A DNA stretch of 64,000 nt. It comes from an uncultured Cardiobacterium sp. (GTDB lineage Bacteria; Pseudomonadota; Gammaproteobacteria; Cardiobacteriales; Cardiobacteriaceae). This document shows positions 39,743 to 47,280 of this stretch, piece by piece. A program made the translations under genes and the position numbers. Location: assembly GCF_938028825.1 (NCBI RefSeq), contig NZ_CALIZP010000090.1:34697-98696 (forward strand). The letters run 5' to 3'. The number at the start of each line of letters is the position of its first letter. Within the stretch, counting starts at the first letter, position 1. The notes beneath the pieces were generated by a model. The model ran no database searches. It saw only the letters and a program-made list of their open reading frames with translations, and had not been told where the DNA came from.

Positions 39743-40519
39743 ATGAAAAAACTAACCCTTGCCGCCCTCATCGCCGGCCTTGCCGCCGTCGCCCAGGCTG
39801 CCCCCTTCAAAGTCGGCGCGATGACCGGCCCCGAAGGTGAACTCGTGCACATCGCCGCCAAAATCGCCAAAGAAAAACACGGCCTGGATGTGGAAGTCAT
39901 CGAATTTGAAGACTACGTCATGCCGAACGTCGCCCTCGCCGACGGCTCCATTGACGCCAACGCCATCCAGCACAAACCCTACCTCGACGTCATCACCAAA
40001 GAGCGCGGCCTTGACCTCGTCGCCGTCGGCAACACCTTCGTCTATCCCGTCGGCGCTTACAGCAAAAAAATCAAAGACATCAAAGAACTCAAAGACGGCG
40101 CAAAAATCGCCATCCCGGGCGACCCCACCAACGGCGCGCGCGCCCTCATCCTGCTCGACAAACAGGGCCTGCTCAAACTCAAAGACAACACCAACCTCGA
40201 AGCAAGCGTGATGGACATCGCTGAAAACCCGCACAACTACAAAATCAGCGAAATCGAAGCCTCACAAGTGCCGAGCGTGCTGCCTGACGTTGACCTCGCC
40301 ATCATCAACTCCAACTACGGCGTCAACGCCGGGCTCATCCCGAAACGCGATTCCCTCTTCATGGAAGACGCCAATTCGCCCTACGTCAACATCATCGTCG
40401 TGCGCACCGCCGACAAAGACAAGGACGAAGTGAAAAAATTCGTCGATGCCTACCAAAGCAAAGAAGTGGAAGACGCCGCCGAAAAATCCTTCAAAGGCGC
40501 CGCCGTCAAAGGCTGGTAA
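39743..40519 (+). CDS. metQ: Methionine-binding protein, MetQ/NlpA family
   Basis: 258 residues. The mature part matches MetQ: GPEGELVHIAAKIAKEKHGLDVEV, ANAIQHKPYLD, VYPVGAYS, IAIPGDPTNGARALILL and INSNYGVNAGL. The leader MKKLTLAALIAGLAAVAQAAPFKVG has a type I cleavage site and no lipobox cysteine, unlike E. coli MetQ, so the protein should be a free periplasmic component. Shares the metNIQ transcript and ends in a strong hairpin terminator. Confidence 0.95.
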   Translation: MKKLTLAALIAGLAAVAQAAPFKVGAMTGPEGELVHIAAKIAKEKHGLDVEVIEFEDYVMPNVALADGSIDANAIQHKPYLDVITKERGLDLVAVGNTFVYPVGAYSKKIKDIKELKDGAKIAIPGDPTNGARALILLDKQGLLKLKDNTNLEASVMDIAENPHNYKISEIEASQVPSVLPDVDLAIINSNYGVNAGLIPKRDSLFMEDANSPYVNIIVVRTADKDKDEVKKFVDAYQSKEVEDAAEKSFKGAAVKGW

Positions 40520-40538
40520 AACACACCTGCCAACACAG

Positions 40539-40566
40539 ACAGGCATCCGCGAGGATGCCTGTTTTT
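40539..40566 (+). terminator. Terminator of metNIQ
   Basis: ACAGGCATCC-GCGA-GGATGCCTGT followed by TTTTC. Confidence 0.85.
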
Positions 40567-40956
40567 CATGCGCGCCGCTTGACGAAGCCAACGCCACTCC
40601 GCTTGGCGGGCGCAGGATGGGCTTTAGCCCATCGAGCAAGCGCAGCCTGCTTTTGCGTTTTGGGTAAGCGCAACTGCCAAGCGGGGAAACCACGCGTTTC
40701 CTTGATTTTGAGAACGTTGCAGGCAACGCCTTTACGAGAGCCAGTATTGACACCGCTTGACACGAAAAGTCCCTTCCACTGAGAGAGGGGTTTGGGGAGA
40801 GGGTCAAGCAAAATCGCGCAGCGCAAATCCTGCCCCCCGCCTAGCGCGCCCGGCAGCCACGCCGCCTGACCAAGAAACCGCCATAACGCGCCCTCTTCCC
40901 CGCCCAACGCCGCGATTGGTATAAAATCCCGCGCAACCAAGCCAACGGAAACCCCT
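40567..40956. other. Intergenic region without recognisable gene
   Basis: About 390 bp between the metQ terminator and the Sel1-repeat gene. It shows short inverted repeats (CTTTAGCCCATCG) and a GATAAA-like box, but no frame with recognisable protein character. A short TATAAAAT box at 40919-40926 lies ~30 bp before the next ATG and may be its -10. Confidence 0.45.
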
Positions 40957-42246
40957 ATGACCCGCAACACCCTGTTCCCCCTGCTCCTTGCCCTCCTCTT
41001 CCACGGCGCGCTTGCCTCGGGCGACATTGACGACATCAACACCTGCGACCGCGCCGCCGATCCCATCCACCCCGGCAACCCCACAGGCGTGGCAGGCGTC
41101 AGCAACATCACCTTCCGGACCGGCAGCGGCGACGACGGCGACGCCCCGGCCGATAAAAACACCCTCGTCATCGCCGACGAAGCCATGTGGGACGCCCTGC
41201 GCCTCGCCTGCGAAAACAGCGCCGAGACCCATGTCGACACCCCGCGCTACGCCTACCAGCTCGCCCGCCTCTACGAAGCGCGCGGGCATCACGTCTCCGC
41301 CGAAAAATATCTGCGCCGCGCCGCCACAGCGGGCGACCCCGTCGCGCAGACCCGCTACGGCATGGAAAAAATCAACCACTGGCACAACAAGGCGGGGCTC
41401 AAATGGCTCGGCCGCGCCGCCGCCCAGGGCTACATCCCCGCCATGGAAGCCCTCGGCGACTACCACGAAAACAGCGTTGACATCGCCCGCTCCGCCTTGT
41501 GGTACCAACAGGCCGCCGCAGCCGGCAGCGGCTACGCCGCGCGCCGGCTCGGCGAAATCCGCCTGGCGGAAAACCGCCGCGACGAAGCCCGCAACTGGCT
41601 GGAACAGGCCGCCGCCCACGGCGACATCCGCGCCATGCTGCTCCTCGGCGACGCCTACCGCGACAGCGCCCCCGATAAAGCCCTCACCTACTACCGGGCC
41701 GCTGCCGAAGCGGGCGAAAAAGACGCCTACTATCCCTACGCCCGCGCCCTGCATCAAAACGGCAAACTCACCGAAGCCCTGCCATGGTACCGCAAAGCCG
41801 CGCGCGACGAACAAGACGGCCGCGCCGCCGAAACCCTCGGCGAACTCTACCTGAGCGGCACGGAAGTCCCGCAAAACACCGCCGAAGCCCTGCTCTGGCT
41901 GCAACGCGCCCACACCCCGCGCGCCGAAAACCGCCTCGCTGCTCTCTTTGAACACGGCGACGGCGTCAACCGGGATACCGAACTCGCCCTCGAACACTAC
42001 GGCAACGCCCTGCTCGCCGCCGACGACAGCGCCGGACAACAAGAAACCCGCCACGCCCACCGGAAAATCGCCGACCTGACCCCGGGCAACAACCGCGCCG
42101 CCGCAGAAGTCCGCAAACAGCACTACCGCGCCGCCCTCATGCTCGGCGACGACAGCGCCATCGAGGCCCTCACCGCCCTCGGCGAAGACACGGATGCCAT
42201 CAACGCCCTGCTGCAAGAACGGCGCGACACCCCGGAAACACACTGA
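40957..42246 (+). CDS. Exported Sel1-like repeat protein
   Basis: 429 residues with a signal peptide (MTRNTLFPLLLALLFHGALAS). From about residue 90 to 400 it carries Sel1/TPR-type repeats with the A-x-x-G-x-x-x-A spacing (YQLARLYEARGHHVSAEKY, ALGDYHENSVDIARSALWYQ, KALTYYRAAAEAGEKDAYY). Such proteins act as protein-protein scaffolds in the periplasm, for example with secretion or envelope complexes. The partner is unknown. The next gene starts 13 nt later. Confidence 0.8.
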   Translation: MTRNTLFPLLLALLFHGALASGDIDDINTCDRAADPIHPGNPTGVAGVSNITFRTGSGDDGDAPADKNTLVIADEAMWDALRLACENSAETHVDTPRYAYQLARLYEARGHHVSAEKYLRRAATAGDPVAQTRYGMEKINHWHNKAGLKWLGRAAAQGYIPAMEALGDYHENSVDIARSALWYQQAAAAGSGYAARRLGEIRLAENRRDEARNWLEQAAAHGDIRAMLLLGDAYRDSAPDKALTYYRAAAEAGEKDAYYPYARALHQNGKLTEALPWYRKAARDEQDGRAAETLGELYLSGTEVPQNTAEALLWLQRAHTPRAENRLAALFEHGDGVNRDTELALEHYGNALLAADDSAGQQETRHAHRKIADLTPGNNRAAAEVRKQHYRAALMLGDDSAIEALTALGEDTDAINALLQERRDTPETH

Positions 42247-42259
42247 ACAGATACCGCCG

Positions 42260-43174
42260 ATGCACCCCACCTTCTACCTGCACCACCACATCGAAACCAA
42301 CAACTTCACCGACCCCGCGCTCGCCACCAAATTCGCCGACCTCTGGCAACGCTCGGCGTACCTCTTCGACGGCAGCAGGCCGGTTTATGGCGTTTATCAC
42401 CACTACCGCAGCGACTACCGTGGCGATTACCAGTGCAGCACCGCCCTCGCCGTCCCGCAAGCCGACTGCCCCGTCCTCACCCCGCCCGACGGCATCCCCT
42501 ACCGCGTCTTTCACACCGACCGCGCCCACGTGCTGGCCACCTGGCAACACCTCTGGCAGCTCGAAGCCGCCGGCGAACTGCCGCGCGCCTACCGCGTGGA
42601 TTACGAGGAATACCACCGAGACGGCAGCGTGGACATCTACGTCAGCGTGAAAAACACCAACCCATTCAACACGACAACCCAGGAGTCCGCCATGACAGCA
42701 CACTTCACCCTCACCTCCCCCGCTTTCAGCGACAACGACACCCTGCCGCTGGCGCAAGTCCACAGCGGCGCAGGCGGTGCCAACCGCTCGCCCGAACTGC
42801 ACTGGGCCAACCCGCCCGCCGGCACCAAAAGCTTCGCCCTGTCCTGCTACGACCCCGACGCCCCGACCGGTTCGGGCTTCTGGCACTGGTACGTCATCAA
42901 CCTCCCGGCAGACGTACACAGCCTCGCGGAAAACGCCGCCGCAGACGGTCTGCCTGCCGGTGCCCGGCACGGCCGCAACGACTACGGCGAATACAGCTAC
43001 GGCGGTGCCCACCCGCCGACCGGCCACGGCGCGCACCGCTACATCTTCACCATCCACGCGCTTGATTGCGAGCGCCTCGACCTGCCGCAAGACATCACCA
43101 CCGCCCACATCGGCTTCAACGTCTGGCAGCACAGCCTCGGCAGCGCCAGCCTGACCGCCACCTTCGGCCGCTAG
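42260..43174 (+). CDS. Fusion of a GyrI-like effector-binding domain and a YbhB/PEBP domain
   Basis: 304 residues. Residues 1-143 resemble a GyrI-like small-molecule-binding domain (FADLWQRSAYLFDG, VYGVYHHYRSDYRGDYQCST, YRVFHTDRAHVLATWQHLWQ). Residues 145-304 are a YbhB/YbcL-type phosphatidylethanolamine-binding (Raf kinase inhibitor-like) domain: FTLTSPAFSDNDTLP, NRSPELHWANPPAGTKSFAL, DPDAPTGSGFWHWYVINLP. An AGGAG followed by ATG at 42692 stands exactly at the junction, as if two genes had fused by loss of the first stop. The PEBP domain may therefore also be made alone. Confidence 0.75.
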   Translation: MHPTFYLHHHIETNNFTDPALATKFADLWQRSAYLFDGSRPVYGVYHHYRSDYRGDYQCSTALAVPQADCPVLTPPDGIPYRVFHTDRAHVLATWQHLWQLEAAGELPRAYRVDYEEYHRDGSVDIYVSVKNTNPFNTTTQESAMTAHFTLTSPAFSDNDTLPLAQVHSGAGGANRSPELHWANPPAGTKSFALSCYDPDAPTGSGFWHWYVINLPADVHSLAENAAADGLPAGARHGRNDYGEYSYGGAHPPTGHGAHRYIFTIHALDCERLDLPQDITTAHIGFNVWQHSLGSASLTATFGR

Positions 43175-43211
43175 GCGCCGTGCCGTTCGCCTAGCGTGAC
43201 GACACCCCCAC

Positions 43212-43258
43212 AACCCCGCCGCCTGGTGGCTGCTCACCAGGCGGCGGGGTTTGCTTTT
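43212..43258 (+). terminator. Strong terminator after the GyrI-PEBP gene
   Basis: 17-bp stem AACCCCGCCGCCTGGTG / CACCAGGCGGCGGGGTT with a 6-nt loop, then GCTTTTGCG. Confidence 0.75.
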
Positions 43259-43282
43259 GCGTTCCGGGCGTAGACTACCGCC

Positions 43283-43322
43283 GGGCGGGATATTGTCTTA
43301 TTCCTATTTGAAACGACTATAT
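43283..43322. repeat. Half Correia-like element (one end only)
   Basis: GGCGGGATATTGTCTTATTCC, then TATTTGAAACGACTATA. Only the terminal ~35 bp of the repeat remain, and the sequence that follows is unusually AT-rich. Confidence 0.6.
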
Positions 43323-43579
43323 TACTTTTACCGCCATATGTACCGGTCCTTAACCCTATAGAGAAGGTTTGGGTGCATATAAAAAATGCGCGAGAAAAAG
43401 TAATGCCCGAATACAGTCCTTTTTAAGGAAGTATTATTGTCCCGCCCTATCTTAATCAAAGATAATAATGAGTGGTGGAAGCGGGGCAATCGTCAATTAT
43501 CCAAACAGCCCCGCAATACTGCCCGATGTCAAGGTGCGCGCGGCGAAGGCGCAGGAAAGCAACATCAGCCTGTTCTGCG
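43323..43579. other. AT-rich intergenic DNA downstream of gmk
   Basis: About 250 bp of clearly lower GC than its surroundings (for example TACCGCCATATGTACCGGTC, AAAGATAATAATGAGTGG). No gene, RNA or hairpin terminator could be supported. Confidence 0.5.
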
Positions 43580-44191
43580 CTACTGCCCCAGGCGCTTTAA
43601 CAGCGGCAGCAAATCCGCCGTACACCGCACCCGGCGCAAGCGGTCGGACAGGATCAGCGCCTGCAATTCGCCCGCAGCCTGTGCAAACTTTTCGTTGACG
43701 ATGACAAATTCGAACGCGCTGAAATGGCTGATTTGCTCTTCCGCTTCCGCCATGCGTTTCTCCACCACCGCCGCATTGTCCTGCCCGCGTGCGGTCAGGC
43801 GCTCGCGCAAGGCATCCAGCGATGGCGGCAGCAGGAACACCGACCGCGTATCCGGCCGCCGGGCCATTACCTGCTGCGCGCCCTGCCAGTCGATGCTCAA
43901 AATCACGTCTTTGCCCGCCGCGAGCAGCGCGTCCACTTGTGCCGCCGCCGTGCCGTAAGCATTGTGAAAAACCTGCGCGTATTCGAGGAAACCGTCGGCA
44001 TCAATCATTGCCTGAAAGCGCTCGGGCGGGACGAAAAAATAATGCACGCCCTCAACCTCGCCGGGGCGTGCCGGCCGCGTCGTGTGCGACACGCTTTCGA
44101 CCACATCATCCAGCACGCGCACCGCCTCGGCAATCAGACTGGTTTTGCCGCCGCCGGACGGCGCCGCCACAATCCACAACTGACCCTGCAT
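43580..44191 (-). CDS. gmk: Guanylate kinase
   Basis: 203 residues. Phosphorylates GMP to GDP. P-loop APSGGGKTSL (residues 9-18), where the usual GAGKS is GGGKT, then SHTTRPARPGEVEGVHYFF (GMP binding, about 34-52) and ILSIDWQGAQQV (about 93-104). The start at 44191 (MQGQLWIV) has GGGGG 6 nt upstream. Its usual partner rpoZ is not adjacent. Confidence 0.95.
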   Translation of the reverse strand: MQGQLWIVAAPSGGGKTSLIAEAVRVLDDVVESVSHTTRPARPGEVEGVHYFFVPPERFQAMIDADGFLEYAQVFHNAYGTAAAQVDALLAAGKDVILSIDWQGAQQVMARRPDTRSVFLLPPSLDALRERLTARGQDNAAVVEKRMAEAEEQISHFSAFEFVIVNEKFAQAAGELQALILSDRLRRVRCTADLLPLLKRLGQ

Positions 44192-44649
44192 AAAACCCCC
44201 TGAGACATGAAAAAACGGCGCGTACTTTATCATTCCGCCCGGCGTCATGCGGCAGGAAAATGCCGCCCGGAACGGATGAAGTCGAAAGTGGCATTGCCTC
44301 AGAAGCAGTGAGATGTTTCGGCAATATTCGTATGCGGCGGTGCCTTGTTATTTGCCATATCATCACAGATTATTTATTCCTTGATATACAGCTGGCAATT
44401 CCGCCGGTTATCACTTATGGCGCGATTTACCGGAGCAGTGCAATGGCGCTGCCGTATTATTAGCAGCGACAGCGTGGTTAATTATTTTCTACGCGAAACC
44501 CGCCCTTGATTCATTCTGTTTTGGTTATGCCGCAGTATGGTGATGGACGGTTTTCTGATGACTCACCCAGTGTTCGCCGGAAATTTTGGTTTGCGGTGGG
44601 AGATATTGGTCGAACGATACCGCTGTTGTTGCGTTTATCGCGCCAAGGT
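44192..44649. other. Intergenic region, relatively AT-rich, no gene recognised
   Basis: About 460 bp between gmk and the methyltransferase gene. A stretch around 44340-44500 (TTATTTGCCATATCATCACA, TTAATTATTTTCTACGCG) has low GC and several short open frames with stops. None gives a protein I recognise. It could be decayed foreign DNA. Confidence 0.45.
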
Positions 44650-45417
44650 TCAGGCGCGGATTCCTTTCACCGCATGGGCGCGGGCGGTTACGTTGATGCT
44701 GCCGTCGGGCGCAGCGGGCAGACGTTCCTGTAATGCCGCGCGCACCGCCGCCCGCGTTGCCACCGGCAAGGCGGCGAGGCGCTCGCCGATGCTGGCACTG
44801 TCTTGCAGGGCATGCCAATAGGCGGCGAAGTCGGGGTAAGCGCGGCCGACGGTAAAGGCGCGGGTTTCCACCTGCTGCAACCCCGCGTTTTCCCACAAGG
44901 CGCGCAACTGCGGAAGCGCCGTCGCTTCATCGGGGGCGGCGCGGTCAGGCAGCACGCCGCAATCACGCAGGGCGGCAAAGGCATCAGCGTAGGGGAAGCC
45001 ATGCGGCAAATCCCAAATGTAGGTGGCAATCACCCCGCCGCTACGCACCACGCGCTGCATTTCACGCACGGCTTGCAGCGCATCAGCGAGAAAGACGATA
45101 ACCAGCGCCATTGCGGCAGCATCGAAACTGCCAGCGGCAAAGGGCAAGGCGTTGGCATCACCGTGGTGCAGGGTGATTGCCTGCGGCAGACGCTGCCGCG
45201 CGCGTTCCAGCAATTCCTCCGATATATCAAGGCAGTGCAGGGCTGACGGTGCTGCATGCTGCCACAACAGCTCGCTGAAAATGCCGCTGCCGCAGCCGTT
45301 ATCCAACCAGCGCAGGCCGTGCGGTTGTCCCAGCCAGTCTAAAAATTGTTCACCTGCCGCGCGGCTCCAGCCGCCCATATAGCGTTCATAAGCGGCGGGA
45401 TCGTTGAATTTGGCCAT
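44650..45417 (-). CDS. Class I SAM-dependent methyltransferase
   Basis: 255 residues. SAM-binding motif I WLDNGCGSGIFSEL (about 37-50) is followed by the acidic residue of motif II (LHCLDISEEL) and the post-II block FDAAAMALVIVFLADALQAVREMQRVVRSGGVI typical of the Methyltransf_11/UbiE-like group. The substrate cannot be inferred; isolated gene, no operon partner. Start by the ATG giving MAKFNDPAAYERYMGGWSR, a common opening in this subgroup. Confidence 0.83.
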   Translation of the reverse strand: MAKFNDPAAYERYMGGWSRAAGEQFLDWLGQPHGLRWLDNGCGSGIFSELLWQHAAPSALHCLDISEELLERARQRLPQAITLHHGDANALPFAAGSFDAAAMALVIVFLADALQAVREMQRVVRSGGVIATYIWDLPHGFPYADAFAALRDCGVLPDRAAPDEATALPQLRALWENAGLQQVETRAFTVGRAYPDFAAYWHALQDSASIGERLAALPVATRAAVRAALQERLPAAPDGSINVTARAHAVKGIRA

Positions 45418-45777
45418 GATGATTGTCCGGAATTATGTTTTTATGCCGCGTCCTTTCCTGTGAATGCAGTAACTATCCATAATTACTGCCGCCATGAATG
45501 TGCCGCAAGCGGCAAAATCCTTGTTTCCTGCCAATCCGGATTCCATCTGCAATCTTGGATAAAGATTTTCCCAAGCATGTTGAATGTGAAAATGGATAAA
45601 AAACTGAAAACAAAACCGTGCAGCCAGCCGCCGGATGATTTTTCCTCTGTAATCATGCTTTACCTCTCCCGTTGGATTGCATGGGAATTATCAGTCAATA
45701 ATAAGAGGCGGAAGCTCGCCCCGCAACCCGTCGGCACAGCGCTACAATAACCGCCTCACTTTTACCGGACATTATCC
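45418..45777. other. Intergenic region upstream of nagA
   Basis: About 360 bp separating divergent genes. AT-rich in its centre. TACAAT at 45742-45747 lies ~30 bp before the nagA ATG and is a likely -10. No coding sequence seen. Confidence 0.5.
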
Positions 45778-46902
45778 ATGACCACTTATTTCCAGGGCGC
45801 GCGTATTTTTCACGATGGCGTGATGCTGCACGACCACAGCCTGCTCGTTGACGGCGGCAGGACCGTCGCCCTTGTCGCCGACAGCGACCTGCCCGCCGAT
45901 GCGCCCGTGCGCCGTCTCGATGGCGGCATCCTCAGCCCCGGCTTCATCGAAACGCAGGCGAACGGCGGCGGCGGTTATCTGGTGAATGCGCACTGTGACG
46001 CAGAAGGTCTGGCGCAGATTCTCTCTGCGCACCGCACCTATGGCACCGTCGCCATGCTGCCGACCTTTATCTGCGACACGCAGGACAACTATCTGCACGG
46101 CATCGCAGCTATTGCCGAAGCAAGCCGCCATGTGCACGGCATCCTCGGCGGGCATTTTGAAGGGCCGTTCATCCATCCGGAAAAACACGGCACGCACGAT
46201 CCACGCCTCATCCGCGCCCCCGATGACAAAGACTTCGCCTGCTACGAAAAACACGCCGCTGACCTGCAACACAGCATCATCTCGCTGGCGCCGGAACGCG
46301 TCCCAACGGGCACCGTCCGCCGCATCCGCGACCTCGGTATCCGCGTCAACGCCGCGCACACAATGGCGGCGAAAGCCGACATGCAGCGCGCCTTCGCCGA
46401 AGGCCTCGGCGGCGTGACCCACCTCTATAACGCCATGCCGCCGCTGGTCGGCCGCGAACCGGGCGTTATCGGCAGCGCCGCCGAACTGCGTCTTTACTGC
46501 GGCATCATCGCCGACGGCGTACACGTTGACCCCTTCTCGCTCGCCGCTGCCGGCAAGCTCATCGGCACAGACCGCCTCATCCTCGTTACCGATTCCATGC
46601 ACACCATCGGCACGGACATCCGCGAATTTACCCTGCCGGGCGGGGTGCGCGTCTTCGTCGAAAAAGACCGTCTGGTCAACGAACACGGCTCACTCGCCGG
46701 CGCGCACGTCACCCTGCTGCAATGCGTGCAAAACGCCATCCGCTACATGCACCTCGCGGTGGAAGAAGCGCTCGGCATGGCCATCACCAACCCCGCGCGC
46801 TACCTCGACTACCCCGAACTGGCGCGCATCACCCGCCGCGAGGTGGCAGATGTGCTGTGGCTCAGTGATGCCATGCAGTTGCGGGCGTTGCCGTCGGCAT
46901 GA
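45778..46902 (+). CDS. nagA: N-acetylglucosamine-6-phosphate deacetylase
   Basis: 374 residues (382 in E. coli). Metal-dependent amidohydrolase releasing acetate from GlcNAc-6-P, which feeds GlcN-6-P into glycolysis or cell-wall synthesis. Seen: HFEGPFIHPEKHGTHDP with the metal Glu (about 123-139), the metal/active His in NAAHTMA and GVTHLYNAM (about 190-215), and the catalytic Asp in LVTDSMH (about 272). The family usually has VTDA, so Ser after Asp is a minor change. No nagB, nagE or nagC nearby, so it is not part of a classical nag operon. Confidence 0.93.
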   Translation: MTTYFQGARIFHDGVMLHDHSLLVDGGRTVALVADSDLPADAPVRRLDGGILSPGFIETQANGGGGYLVNAHCDAEGLAQILSAHRTYGTVAMLPTFICDTQDNYLHGIAAIAEASRHVHGILGGHFEGPFIHPEKHGTHDPRLIRAPDDKDFACYEKHAADLQHSIISLAPERVPTGTVRRIRDLGIRVNAAHTMAAKADMQRAFAEGLGGVTHLYNAMPPLVGREPGVIGSAAELRLYCGIIADGVHVDPFSLAAAGKLIGTDRLILVTDSMHTIGTDIREFTLPGGVRVFVEKDRLVNEHGSLAGAHVTLLQCVQNAIRYMHLAVEEALGMAITNPARYLDYPELARITRREVADVLWLSDAMQLRALPSA

Positions 46903-46928
46903 CTTTCTCAAACTTCAAGGAGATACCC

Positions 46929-47150
46929 ATGAAAACACCGCTCATCATCGCCCTGCCCGCTCTTGCTTTCCTCACTGCCTGCGGTGGCGGCGGTGGTCAC
47001 GAAAACTTTACCGCGCCACCGCCGCCGGATACGCCGGTATCGGACAGCTCGACCGCCACCCCGGCACCGACGACACAAGACCCGCAAGACTACTGGACAG
47101 AAGACCGGATGAAAAACGCCCAACCCGCACCGATGCCGGAAGTGCCATAA
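46929..47150 (+). CDS. Small Pro/Thr-rich lipoprotein
   Basis: 73 residues. Lipobox LTAC with Cys17 or 18 after a short leader (MKTPLIIALPALAFLTAC), then Gly-Gly-Gly-Gly-Gly and a Pro/Ser/Thr-rich tail (APPPPDTPVSDSSTATPAPT). AAGGAG lies 7 nt before the ATG at 46929. It follows nagA by 26 nt and may share its transcript. No known family; it could be a surface lipoprotein tether. Confidence 0.65.
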   Translation: MKTPLIIALPALAFLTACGGGGGHENFTAPPPPDTPVSDSSTATPAPTTQDPQDYWTEDRMKNAQPAPMPEVP

Positions 47151-47228
47151 CGATTCGCGCGCCAGGCGGTTCCCGTAACCCCAAAATCATCTGCCGCAGG
47201 GCGGCTTCATTCCGCCATCAATATCGCC

Positions 47229-47250
47229 ACGGCGGGCCGAAGCCCGCCGT
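47229..47250 (+). terminator. Possible terminator after the small lipoprotein
   Basis: ACGGCGGGC-CGAA-GCCCGCCGT, followed by a T-poor stretch GCGCATCCTGTTTGTTT. Same CGAA tetraloop design as the hairpin at 30380-30399. Confidence 0.4.
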
Positions 47251-47280
47251 GCGCATCCTGTTTGTTTCTTGGGATTGGTA

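Noticed and set aside
44260..44733. Small genes in the AT-rich gap after gmk
   Set aside because: Short frames with no start-site signal or recognisable sequence. They are treated as non-coding or decayed DNA.
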